Source: Caproicibacter sp047833665 (GTDB taxonomy: Bacteria; Bacillota; Clostridia; Oscillospirales; Acutalibacteraceae). Taken from it: DNA of 64,000 nt. This document shows, in pieces, positions 8,187 to 16,667 of the stretch (position 1 is the first letter of the stretch; each line of letters starts with the position of its first letter). The DNA is taken from contig CP181261.1 of assembly GCA_047833665.1 (NCBI GenBank), positions 1,116,001-1,180,000 of the forward strand, read 5' to 3'. The position numbers were made by a program, and so were the translations under genes. The notes beneath the pieces were generated by a model. That model saw nothing but the letters and a program-made list of their open reading frames with translations, made no database searches and was not told where the DNA came from.

Positions 8187-9142
8187 TTGCAGATTTCCGT
8201 CATCGGCTGCGGCCGCTGGGGCAGCTTTCTGGCTTGGTACCTCGACGGCATTGGGCATCGAGTGATTCTGTATGGCCGAGAAGGCTCCCACAGGCTTGCA
8301 GAACTGAAGCAAAAGGGTACAAATGGGCTTGTCAGCTTGAGTGATAGAGTAATATTGACTTCGGATTTCCATGATGTTATGCAATCTGAAATTCTCATCA
8401 TATCCATCGCAGCACAGTCTTTCCGTTCTTTCATGCGTGAAATTTCTTCCTATGATTTTACCAATAAAACGGTTGTCCTATGTATGAAAGGGCTGGAAGC
8501 TGGAACGGGAAAACGTTTAACGCAGATTTTTGAAGAATATCAGCCGGATGTACCGGTTGCCATTTGGGTTGGGCCGGGGCATGTGCAGGATTTTACACGT
8601 GGAATTCCGAATTGCATGGTGATTGACAGCCGTTCCATGCAGGTAAAAAAAGAACTGGTTGATTTGTTTTCCAGTGATTTAATCCGTTTTTATTATGGTG
8701 ATGACTTGCTTGGCAATGAAATTGGAGCAGCTTCTAAGAATGTGATAGGGATTGCCGCCGGCATGCTGGACGGATTGAATAAAACTGCGTTAAAAGGAGC
8801 CCTCATGTCGCGGGGAACAAGGGAAATTGCGCGCTTGATTCGCAAAATGGGAGGCAACGAAATTACGGCCTATGGTCTTGCACATCTTGGCGATTATGAG
8901 GCAACGGTATTTTCTCCTTACAGTCATAACCGCCGGTTCGGTGAAATGTTTGTCCGTCCGGGGAAAATTATGGAGAACTGGCGGAAGGAGTTGCAACCAC
9001 ACAGGCAATGCTGTTGCTCGGCCGGAAATATCAGGTAGAGCTTCCTATCAGTGACGCAGTCAATCGCGTGATTAATCAAGGTGAAGAGCCGAACCGCGTC
9101 CTTTCTGGGTTGTTTCTGCGCAGCATTAAGATGGAATTTTAG
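8187..9142 (+). pseudogene. gpsA: NAD(P)-dependent glycerol-3-phosphate dehydrogenase, frameshifted
   Basis: Makes sn-glycerol-3-phosphate for phospholipid synthesis. The frame opened by TTG at 8187 (site GGGAGGTG) shows the Rossmann motif VIGCGRWG, WVGPGH, the catalytic-lysine region SKNVIGIAAG (about 185) and LGDYEATVFSPYSHNRRFG. It then leaves the family consensus after KIMENW. The C-terminus (AEGVATTQAMLLLGRKYQ ... SIKMEF) continues in the next frame to a TAG at 9142. One extra G in the TGG at about 8980-8981 would give ENWAEGV and restore a full-length protein of about 318 residues. Either the gene is broken or one base was lost in sequencing. Confidence 0.88.
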
Positions 9143-9171
9143 TTGACAAATTTGGTATAGAATCTTAAAAT
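9143..9171 (+). promoter_or_regulatory. Sigma-A promoter of mrp
   Basis: TTGACA (9143-9148) and TAAAAT (9166-9171) with a 17-bp spacer start right after the gpsA stop. Confidence 0.8.
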
Positions 9172-9225
9172 AAAGACATGAAGATTAGTACGTCATACAG
9201 CATGACGTGAAAAGGAGTTATAGGA

Positions 9226-10065
9226 ATGAGTGAAGAAAACTGCAATCATGATTGTTCATCTTGCGGGGAATCGTGCTCTGCGCGCAAAGAACCGCAGGAT
9301 TTTCTGGCAAAACCAAACCCCCGCAGTAAGATTGACCGTGTTATCGGCATTGTCAGCGGAAAGGGCGGCGTAGGGAAAAGCTTAGTTACATCCCTGCTGG
9401 CAGTGCAACTTAACCGCCGCGGATACCATACCGGTGTGCTGGATGCGGATGTCACCGGGCCTTCCATACCAAAAGTTTTTGGCGTCCATCAGCATGCTAT
9501 GGGAAATGAAAATGGAATTGTACCGGTTACCACACGCACGGGCATTGATATCATGTCTGTCAACCTTCTTCTGGAGGATGAAAATGCGCCGGTTGTGTGG
9601 CGCGGACCTATTATTGCCAATGTAGTGAAACAGTTTTGGACGGATGTCGTCTGGAAAGACGTGAATTATTTGTTTGTGGATATGCCTCCGGGAACCGGAG
9701 ATGTGCCGCTGACGGTGTTTCAGTCGATTCCTGTTGACGGCATCGTGATTGTTACTTCGCCGCAGGAACTGGTTTCTATGATTGTTTCCAAAGCGGTTTC
9801 CATGGCAAAAATGATGAATATTCCCATTCTTGGGATTGTCGAGAACATGAGTTATATTAAGTGCCCGGACTGCGGAAAGGAAATTTCTGTTTTCGGGGAG
9901 AGCCATGTGGAGCAGACCGCGCAAAAGTTTGGTTTGAAAGTGCTGGGCAAATGTCCGCTGGATCCGGATGTCGCAGCTAAATGTGATGCCGGCAATGTGG
10001 AAGATATTGAAGCACCTTGGCTGTCCGGAGCGGCTGATGCAGTTGAAAGTCTGAAGAACAACTAA
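9226..10065 (+). CDS. mrp: Mrp/NBP35-type iron-sulfur cluster carrier ATPase
   Basis: 279 residues. The deviant Walker A GKGGVGKS (about residue 44) marks the ParA/MinD-like P-loop ATPases. DMPPGTGDVPLT (about 165) is the Mrp signature, and CPDCGKEISVFGES (about 215) carries the CxxC that holds an Fe-S cluster between two subunits. The N-terminus is Cys-rich (CNHDCSSCGESC), as in NBP35-like members. It is predicted to scaffold or transfer [4Fe-4S] clusters in the cytoplasm. It has its own promoter and a terminator. Confidence 0.93.
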   Translation: MSEENCNHDCSSCGESCSARKEPQDFLAKPNPRSKIDRVIGIVSGKGGVGKSLVTSLLAVQLNRRGYHTGVLDADVTGPSIPKVFGVHQHAMGNENGIVPVTTRTGIDIMSVNLLLEDENAPVVWRGPIIANVVKQFWTDVVWKDVNYLFVDMPPGTGDVPLTVFQSIPVDGIVIVTSPQELVSMIVSKAVSMAKMMNIPILGIVENMSYIKCPDCGKEISVFGESHVEQTAQKFGLKVLGKCPLDPDVAAKCDAGNVEDIEAPWLSGAADAVESLKNN

Positions 10066-10084
10066 ATAATTTTATTTTGCAAAG

Positions 10085-10127
10085 CAGCTCATTTCCTAAA
10101 AAAGGGAAATGAGCTGTTTTTTTCTAT
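10085..10127 (+). terminator. Terminator after mrp
   Basis: CAGCTCATTTCC and GGAAATGAGCTG form a 12-bp stem around an A-rich loop, followed by a T-run. Confidence 0.85.
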
Positions 10128-10306
10128 TTATAACATCTTATAACACCAAAAATGCTTATTTTAAGCGATTTTTACGGAATATGAGTTAGAAAAAAATAGA
10201 AATATAAATAAAACATGAAAAATTCCAAAAATATGATTATAATTCTAATAAGTAAAATACATCTTTTGCTAAAATACTAAAATAAGAAAATAATGGAGGG
10301 GATGAA

Positions 10307-10897
10307 ATGACTCGGGAAGAGCGTAAAAGATCATACTTAAAAAGTTTTATCCACACATTTTCTGAAAATGGAATTGATCGTACTCCAATCAAAAAACTTG
10401 CCGGGGCTGCAAAAATTAATGAGGCATCCATCTACCAGTATTTTACTAACAAAGATGAGATTGTTGTAGAATGCGTACGTTTGTATTTAAATGAAGAGTT
10501 AACTCGGCTTTTTGAAATATTGTCAGAGCCGGAAGAACCGCTGGAAATGAGGATAAGAAAGTTTCTCCAACTCAGTTCGAAAACGTCTGCAGAGGCAAGA
10601 TTTATTATTCAAGTACTGACCAGTCCTGTCTATTCACAGTTATGTTCTCCAATTATTCATGAGTTTAGTGAATATATATTGTCCTTGCCGCTTATGAAGG
10701 AGAAAAGGGGAAATATTCCGCAAGATTCTGCCGAATCGGCCATTAAACTTTTACTTTTAAGCATTTTTATCAGTGACAGAGTCATTGGCAAAGAGGAGCT
10801 ACTCCGCATACAACTGGATTATCTTTTGCGTGTCTTATATCAGGGGAAATTCCAAGATCCTATGCCTAAAAATGCCAATTTGTTTTATGCTGTTTAA
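10307..10897 (+). CDS. TetR-family transcriptional regulator
   Basis: 196 residues. The N-terminal helix-turn-helix reads IKKLAGAAKINEASIYQYFT (about residues 26-45), typical of TetR repressors. The C-terminal ligand and dimer domain is all-helical and not recognised. The start has an AGGGG site (GGAGGGGATGAAATG). No adjacent transporter or enzyme suggests a target: it is bounded by the mrp terminator upstream and a bidirectional terminator toward clpB. The 180 bp upstream are very AT-rich and could hold its own operator, but no clear palindrome was found. Confidence 0.85.
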   Translation: MTREERKRSYLKSFIHTFSENGIDRTPIKKLAGAAKINEASIYQYFTNKDEIVVECVRLYLNEELTRLFEILSEPEEPLEMRIRKFLQLSSKTSAEARFIIQVLTSPVYSQLCSPIIHEFSEYILSLPLMKEKRGNIPQDSAESAIKLLLLSIFISDRVIGKEELLRIQLDYLLRVLYQGKFQDPMPKNANLFYAV

Positions 10898-10915
10898 TGG
10901 TATTATACAAACTAA

Positions 10916-10946
10916 AGAGGGTCGGCTTTTCGCCGACCCTCTTTTA
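10916..10946. terminator. Bidirectional terminator between tetR-like gene and clpB
   Basis: AGAGGGTCGGC pairs with GCCGACCCTCT around TTTTC. T follows on the plus strand and AAA precedes, so it can end both convergent genes. Confidence 0.9.
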
Positions 10947-10974
10947 CGTTCCGCTGTTTGGTCAACGGCAGAAA

Positions 10975-13584
10975 CTATTTATTTTCGTTTGTAATAAACA
11001 GATGTTCGCCGTCACTATCGACGGTAAGCTCTGTTTGCGGCCGCAGGGAAGATTCTATCATTTTTCTTGCGATAAGCGTTTCCACTTTGCTTTGAATCAA
11101 TCGTTTCAGCGGTCTTGCGCCATAAACCGGATCATACCCGCGGCTTGCAATGAATTCTCTTGCCTGCGGCGTTAAGCAAATGCGGAGCTGCTTGCTGTTC
11201 AAACGATTTTGCAATGCAGCAATTTGCAAGTCGACAATTTGATCGATTTCCTCCCTTGTCAGCGGACGATAGAAAATGATTTCGTCCAGTCTATTTAAAA
11301 ATTCAGGCCGGAACTGACGCCTTAACAGCGCATGAACTTGGTTACGGGCTTCTTCACTGATTTGGCCATTTTGATTAATTCCTTCCAGAATCTGGCTGGA
11401 ACCAAGGTTTGAGGTTAAAATTAAAATTGTGTTTTTGAAATCGACTGTGCGCCCCTGTGAATCGGTAATTCGTCCATCGTCCAGAACCTGCAGCAGGAGG
11501 TTAAACACGTCCGGATGTGCCTTTTCCACTTCATCAAACAGCACAACGGAGTAAGGATGACGGCGAACCGCTTCCGTTAATTGTCCGCCTTCCTCGTAGC
11601 CGACATAACCCGGAGGTGCACCGATTAAACGGGAGACAGAGAATTTTTCCATATATTCAGTCATATCAATGCGGACCATATTCTTTTCATCATCAAACAG
11701 AGCTTGTGCAAGGGCCTTCGCTAACTCTGTTTTACCAACGCCTGTGGGGCCAAGGAATAAGAACGAACCAATAGGCCGGTTGGGGTCCTGAATTCCGGCG
11801 CGTGAGCGCAAAATAGCATCCGTGACCTTTTGTACAGCTTCATCCTGCCCAACCACACGTTGATGCAGCGTATCGCCTAAGCGGAGCAGTTTTTCGCGTT
11901 CGCTTTCCATTAGACGGGAAACAGGAATTCCTGTCCATCGTCCTACGATTCGAGCAATTTCATCCTCGGTGACACGGTCGTGCAAAAGTGAATCGGAGGA
12001 TTGTGTTTTATCCGCAATTTCTTCTTCGGCCTTTAATGCTTTTTCCAGTTCCGGCAGTTTTCCATATTTTAGTTCCGCAGCCTTATCCAGATCATAATTT
12101 CGTTCTGCTTTTTCAATATCCGCGTTGACTTGTTCAATTTGTTCACGAAGCTTGCGCACTTTTCCAATAGCCTGCTTTTCATTTTCCCATTTAGCTTTCA
12201 TTTCTTTGAAACGGGCGCGCTCATCCGCCAGTTCTTTTTGTATCTGTGCTAAATGTTCTTTGGACAGGGGATCAGAATCTTTTTTCAGCGCGGCTTCTTC
12301 AATCTCTCTTTGCATAATTCTGCGGGAGATATCGTCCAGTTCAGCCGGCATAGAGTCTATTTCCGTACGAACCATCGCGCAGGCCTCATCGATTAAATCG
12401 ATGGCTTTGTCCGGCAGAAAACGGTCGGAAATATAACGATTGCTAAGCACTGCAGCGGAAATCAAAGCTTGGTCCTGAATTTTAACGCCGTGGAATACCT
12501 CATAACGTTCTTTCAGGCCGCGGAGGATGGAGATGGTATCTTCCACGCTTGGTTCTTCCACCAAAACAGGCTGAAACCGGCGCTCCAATGCGGCGTCTTT
12601 TTCAATATACTGATGATATTCGTTGAGTGTGGTGGCACCAATGCAATGCAGTTCACCTCGGGCAAGCATAGGTTTTAATAAATTGCCCGCGTCCATACTG
12701 CCTTCGGTTTTTCCTGCACCCACAATGGTGTGCAGCTCATCGATGAAGAGAATGATTTTTCCGTCACTCTTTTTGACTTCATTCAAAACAGCTTTGAGAC
12801 GTTCCTCAAATTCTCCGCGGAACTTTGCTCCCGCGATAAGTGCGCCCATGTCAAGAGAAAACACTTTGTGGTCCTTAAGGCTGTTTGGCACATCGCCTCG
12901 CACAATACGCTGAGCAAGTCCTTCTGCAATTGCGGTTTTGCCCACACCAGGTTCCCCAATCAGCACGGGGTTGTTCTTTGTTTTTCTGGAAAGAATTAAA
13001 ATCACGTTGCGAATCTCGTCGTCTCGTCCAATGACGGGGTCCAGTTTATGATTTTTGGCAAGTGCAACAAGGTCCTGAGCATATTTTGACAACGCATCAT
13101 AGGTTTCTTCCGGGTTATCACTGGTTACGCGCGTATTTCCACGGACCGAAGACAGCGCCGAGAGAAAGGAATTTCGATCTATGCCGTATCTTTCAAGAAC
13201 TCTGAGAATATCGGGGTCCGGTTGGTCGATTAATGCGAGCATGAGATGCTCCACAGAGACATATTCGTCCTTCATGCGCTCGGCAATCTGTTCCGATTTG
13301 GTCAATACGGCATCTGTTCCGGGGGAAACGTAAATTTTTCCTGGTTCTCTGCCGGGGCCGGTGACTGCCGGCAGTTTATTTACTAACTCTTTGACATCAC
13401 GCGTAAGCGCATCCGGGTCAATATTCATTTTTTTTAGCAGTTGGGGAATGAGGCCGTTCTGCTGGGTTAGAAGCGACAGCAGAAGATGCGCCTGCCCCAC
13501 CTGCATATTGCTGTTTTCAATTGCAATGTTTTGAGCCAGTTGAATCGCTTCCAGCGATTTTTGGGTGAATTTTTGAGCATTCAT
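10975..13584 (-). CDS. clpB: Disaggregase chaperone ClpB
   Basis: 869 residues from the ATG at 13584. That start is preferred over the TTG at 13593 because AGGAGG (13600-13595) then sits 10 bases away. Order of domains: Clp N-domain (1-145), AAA-1 with GEPGVGKT (about 205), the long coiled-coil middle domain (about 400-530) that marks ClpB, AAA-2 with GPTGVGKT (about 605) and the D2-small C-terminus. With DnaK it pulls proteins out of aggregates. It lies 18 bp behind a ribbon-helix-helix gene and is probably cotranscribed with it. No CIRCE or CtsR-like repeat is visible near the promoter. Confidence 0.96.
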   Translation of the reverse strand: MNAQKFTQKSLEAIQLAQNIAIENSNMQVGQAHLLLSLLTQQNGLIPQLLKKMNIDPDALTRDVKELVNKLPAVTGPGREPGKIYVSPGTDAVLTKSEQIAERMKDEYVSVEHLMLALIDQPDPDILRVLERYGIDRNSFLSALSSVRGNTRVTSDNPEETYDALSKYAQDLVALAKNHKLDPVIGRDDEIRNVILILSRKTKNNPVLIGEPGVGKTAIAEGLAQRIVRGDVPNSLKDHKVFSLDMGALIAGAKFRGEFEERLKAVLNEVKKSDGKIILFIDELHTIVGAGKTEGSMDAGNLLKPMLARGELHCIGATTLNEYHQYIEKDAALERRFQPVLVEEPSVEDTISILRGLKERYEVFHGVKIQDQALISAAVLSNRYISDRFLPDKAIDLIDEACAMVRTEIDSMPAELDDISRRIMQREIEEAALKKDSDPLSKEHLAQIQKELADERARFKEMKAKWENEKQAIGKVRKLREQIEQVNADIEKAERNYDLDKAAELKYGKLPELEKALKAEEEIADKTQSSDSLLHDRVTEDEIARIVGRWTGIPVSRLMESEREKLLRLGDTLHQRVVGQDEAVQKVTDAILRSRAGIQDPNRPIGSFLFLGPTGVGKTELAKALAQALFDDEKNMVRIDMTEYMEKFSVSRLIGAPPGYVGYEEGGQLTEAVRRHPYSVVLFDEVEKAHPDVFNLLLQVLDDGRITDSQGRTVDFKNTILILTSNLGSSQILEGINQNGQISEEARNQVHALLRRQFRPEFLNRLDEIIFYRPLTREEIDQIVDLQIAALQNRLNSKQLRICLTPQAREFIASRGYDPVYGARPLKRLIQSKVETLIARKMIESSLRPQTELTVDSDGEHLFITNENK

Positions 13585-13602
13585 ACCTGCCAATCCTCCT
13601 TT

Positions 13603-14268
13603 TTATATAATAACGGATTTTTTAATATGATTCTGAAATTCCCATTCCAATTTTATTTGCGTTTTTATGGGGGAATCAGAATCGGTGCAATAAAGTTTCA
13701 GTTCGCGGTCAAACTCAAGAATATAATCGCAGATGGCTCTTGCGATACGGTCCGGTGTCCTGTCCCGTTTGGAAGATGGGGTCAGCAGTGTTCGGACAAA
13801 ACGCCCGGGACCGATTTGGCACTTTACGCTTCCAGACGGAAACCGTGCAGCAAGCCAGCGGTTCTCTATTCGCATTCTAAATTTGAAAAATTCAGTTAAT
13901 AGTTTTTCTAGTTCCGGATTTTTTGTTCGCAGTGAAACTCTGAGTTCTCCCACAGCGGTGTCGTTTCGGCGGAAGAGTTCAAGGGCGTATCGGACGGTGG
14001 GATGATATCGATACCTAAGCGCACTGCGAAGGGTCAGCATGGTTTCGCTTTGACGTGAACGAACTTGAAAATTTTCTGTATCGGAGAAGAAGCGCTCCAT
14101 GCAATCAAAAATGTCGCAAATTTTATCCTCCGGAGTGGAATAGGAGAGATATTCTGCCAGAATTCTGTTAATCATTCCGCTTCGGCTTATGCCGCGCTCA
14201 CATGCTAAGCGGTCCACAGCATCTACAAGATCGTTTAATAATACGACGCTGTAAACATTTCTGTCCAT
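13603..14268 (-). CDS. Ribbon-helix-helix (CopG-like) protein upstream of clpB
   Basis: 221 residues. The first 45 (VYSVVLLNDLVDAVDRLACE then RGISRSGMINRILAEYLSY) have the beta strand and two helices of a ribbon-helix-helix DNA-binding domain. The remaining 175 residues are unrecognised, rich in Arg and aromatic residues. The gene has its own consensus promoter and is separated from clpB by 18 bp that include the clpB ribosome site, so the two form an operon. A role as autoregulator or stress sensor for clpB is an inference from position only. Confidence 0.7.
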   Translation of the reverse strand: MDRNVYSVVLLNDLVDAVDRLACERGISRSGMINRILAEYLSYSTPEDKICDIFDCMERFFSDTENFQVRSRQSETMLTLRSALRYRYHPTVRYALELFRRNDTAVGELRVSLRTKNPELEKLLTEFFKFRMRIENRWLAARFPSGSVKCQIGPGRFVRTLLTPSSKRDRTPDRIARAICDYILEFDRELKLYCTDSDSPIKTQIKLEWEFQNHIKKSVII

Positions 14269-14301
14269 TCTTCCACCTCTTTTCTGTTCAGATTACAAAA
14301 T

Positions 14302-14330
14302 ATTATATATTTGCATTTATAAATTGTCAA
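14302..14330 (-). promoter_or_regulatory. Sigma-A promoter of the ribbon-helix-helix/clpB operon
   Basis: On the minus strand TTGACA (14330-14325) and TATAAT (14307-14302) are both perfect, with a 17-bp spacer. No CIRCE element overlaps it. Confidence 0.88.
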
Positions 14331-14404
14331 GCGATTTATATAAAGTTGAGTGCAAATTATTAAACTAAGTATATTTAAAATTGCTGTACCGAATCTATGA
14401 AAAA

Positions 14405-14440
14405 GAGCCAGAAAAACGCAAGAAAACGCCTTTCTGACTC
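14405..14440 (-). terminator. Terminator after the 2-hydroxyacid dehydrogenase gene
   Basis: GAGTCAGAAA and TTTCTGGCTC pair (one mismatch-tolerant G-U) on the minus strand around a long loop, followed by TTTTT. Confidence 0.65.
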
Positions 14441-14506
14441 ATTTTTGCAAGTGTGATATTTTATTATGAAGAATTTTGCCTTAGAACATATTGCGAAAGC
14501 GGAAAA

Positions 14507-15487
14507 TTAATTGTGCTTTTTGTATCCGGTGGATTGATCCACAACATTTATCAGGGGCTCTCCATGAAAGTAGCGGGAAAGGTTGGTACATATGATTTCG
14601 AAAACACGCAGATAATTTTCACGCGCATCCCAACCGCCTGAGATATGAGGTGTAATGATGGTATTTGGAGCATCCCAAATCGGATGCTCTGCGGGCAGCG
14701 GTTCCGGGTCGGTAACATCCAGCGCTGCGCCGTAAATTTTTCCCGCATACAGGGCATCGCTGAGAGCGTCGGTATCGACTGCGGTGCCGCGTCCTACATT
14801 GACAAGAATTGCATCCGGTTTCATTAAGCTAATTTTAGTTTTATCAAACAGATGCTGCGTTTCGTGAGTGGAAGGAAGGCTTAGTGTGACAATATCTGCA
14901 CGGGGAAGGAGCTCGTCCAAGTGGTCCGAAGTATATAATTCGTCCAGATAATCCGGTTTTTCGCCCGGTGTGCGTTTAATCCCGATGACTTTACCGCCCA
15001 ACGCTTTAAACCGTTTTGCAAATTCGCTGCCGATATCTCCAAGGCCTACGACCAGTGCGGTAGTGCCGAGAATATGCCTTGACTTACCGCTGCTTTTCCA
15101 TATATGTTTGCGTTGGTTGTCCCGATAGTGAGGAAAATCCAGCAGAAGACTGAGTACCGAGCACAGCATATATTCCGACATGGATTTTCCATAGGCACCG
15201 GTGGCGTTTGTCAGTATGGTTCCTTCAGGCAGAATGCCGGGCTGGACATATCGATCCGCCCCGGCACTAAGCAATTGCAGCCATTGAAGGTTTACTGCGT
15301 ATTTCAGCAGGGAACGGGGAGGCATGCCGATTATGATATTGGCCTTGGCAATCAATTCCCGGTCGAGTGTTTTGTTACTTGTGAAAATCAGTTCAGCATC
15401 CTTTGCGATTTCTTGCAGTTTGCAGCGATGATTGTCTTCCAGTTTAAAATTGGAGGGAAAATCAAATAAAATTGTTTTCTTATCCAT
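14507..15487 (-). CDS. D-isomer-specific 2-hydroxyacid dehydrogenase
   Basis: 326 residues with the NAD-binding motif GLGDIGSEFAKRFKALGG (about 147-164). The catalytic Arg (VNVGRGTAVD, about 232), Glu (TDPEPLP, about 262) and His (TPHISGG, about 282) are all present. Such enzymes interconvert 2-oxo and D-2-hydroxy acids with NAD(P)H. The substrate cannot be told. The divergent N-terminal domain is closest to the uncharacterised GhrA/phosphoglycerate-dehydrogenase-like group. It is single-gene, with a terminator downstream. Confidence 0.88.
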   Translation of the reverse strand: MDKKTILFDFPSNFKLEDNHRCKLQEIAKDAELIFTSNKTLDRELIAKANIIIGMPPRSLLKYAVNLQWLQLLSAGADRYVQPGILPEGTILTNATGAYGKSMSEYMLCSVLSLLLDFPHYRDNQRKHIWKSSGKSRHILGTTALVVGLGDIGSEFAKRFKALGGKVIGIKRTPGEKPDYLDELYTSDHLDELLPRADIVTLSLPSTHETQHLFDKTKISLMKPDAILVNVGRGTAVDTDALSDALYAGKIYGAALDVTDPEPLPAEHPIWDAPNTIITPHISGGWDARENYLRVFEIICTNLSRYFHGEPLINVVDQSTGYKKHN

Positions 15488-15584
15488 AATGCCACACTCC
15501 GTTGTTTTTCTTCATTATATCACAGGTGCATTATGAAATCATAAGAAGTATGGCATACTGCTGTAAAACGTAATGTTTTATAAA

Positions 15585-16058
15585 TTAGTTGAGCAAAGCA
15601 ATCATAAAATTTAGATATCCTGCGAAAGCAACCCAGATGAGGTAGGGCAGCTGCAACAGTGCCGCAGTTTTATTGATTTCTTCAAACGAAACAATCATGG
15701 CAATAATCAGTGCAATCAGGAGCAGCAGCCAAAAGAAAGAAAACCAATACGCTGCCAGATTAAAAAAGAAGATGGTCCAAAAAAAGTTTACCGCAAGCTG
15801 AATCCCATAGAGAGTCAAGGCACGTTTCGCATTAGATGAATCCGCCAGATAGATTATCGCCGCTCCAATTCCCATTAAAAGAAACAACATGGTCCATACA
15901 ATGGGGAAAGCGGCAGCAGGCGGTGTCAAGGCAGGTTTTTCAAGATTTTGGAACGTTTCCATGGATTCACTAGTTAGAAATCCAGAGAGTGCGCCTACTC
16001 CTACTGCAAGCAAAATGGAAATAATATAAACTTTTATTTTTTTAGCAGAAAAAACCAT
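15585..16058 (-). CDS. tspO: TspO/MBR family membrane protein
   Basis: 157 residues with five hydrophobic segments, the family's normal size. Conserved stretches are ALTPPAAAFPIVWTMLFLLM (about 43-62), AVNFFWTIFFF (about 88) and LPYLIWVAFAGYLNF (about 137-151). TspO proteins bind porphyrins and related ligands in the membrane; the physiological role in clostridia is unclear. No partner gene is adjacent. Confidence 0.9.
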   Translation of the reverse strand: MVFSAKKIKVYIISILLAVGVGALSGFLTSESMETFQNLEKPALTPPAAAFPIVWTMLFLLMGIGAAIIYLADSSNAKRALTLYGIQLAVNFFWTIFFFNLAAYWFSFFWLLLLIALIIAMIVSFEEINKTAALLQLPYLIWVAFAGYLNFMIALLN

Positions 16059-16242
16059 AAATTAATCACCTCAAAGTAATATATGCGCAGAAAGAACAAA
16101 TATGTATGTCGGTGCAACGTAGTATTGTAGGATTGTCCATTTTTATGTAAAATTTTCATTCTTCGTGCCGAAAATATATATAATATACAGAATTTTTTCC
16201 GGCGGCGCACGCACAAGAAAATAAGGATACTATTGTGCAGGA

Positions 16243-16269
16243 AAAAAGAAGTGCCCGAAGACCGGGCAC
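16243..16269 (-). terminator. Terminator after the 57-residue protein gene
   Basis: On the minus strand GTGCCCG pairs with CGGGCAC around GTCTT and is followed by TTCTTTTTT. Confidence 0.8.
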
Positions 16270-16276
16270 GGGTCTG

Positions 16277-16450
16277 TCATTCGTCGTCTCTGGCCAAATT
16301 TTCAGCATAATCGCGCAGACTTTCAATAGAGTTGATACTTTGGGCTCGCTGACTGATGGATTCCCGAATATAATGCGGGAGAGAGCGAAAATATTGATTT
16401 GCTTCCGGATCGTTTTGCACTAAGGTATATAAATCTTTATAATGCTGCAT
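16277..16450 (-). CDS. Small conserved-looking protein, 57 residues
   Basis: An ATG at 16450 follows a perfect AAGGAGG site at good spacing. The frame runs 57 codons (MQHYKDLYTLVQNDPEANQY at the start, ESLRDYAENLARDDE at the end) to a TGA and is followed by a strong terminator. The product is soluble, helical and acidic, with no cysteines or membrane segment. I do not recognise the family. Its own ribosome site and terminator make it a real gene despite its size. Confidence 0.7.
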   Translation of the reverse strand: MQHYKDLYTLVQNDPEANQYFRSLPHYIRESISQRAQSINSIESLRDYAENLARDDE

Positions 16451-16667
16451 AAATATCCTCCTTTTTAGGTTAGTATGTACACTTTTACAAAAAATAAAAG
16501 CGTTTGTGATTCTGCATAATCACTCGCTTAGCAAGAAGAAAATTTTGTTTCCAGTATTTTCCCAAAGCGTCGTTTTGTCTACAAAAAGGAAATATTATGA
16601 CGAAAAAGCTGATATAATTATTTTCAGTATTATTTCAGTCATAAAATCGTCTAGGATGTTGAAGATT

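Noticed and set aside
14330..14380. TTTGCACTC upstream of the ribbon-helix-helix/clpB promoter as a CIRCE half-site
   Set aside because: No GAGTGCTAA partner lies at 9 bp, so it is not a CIRCE element.
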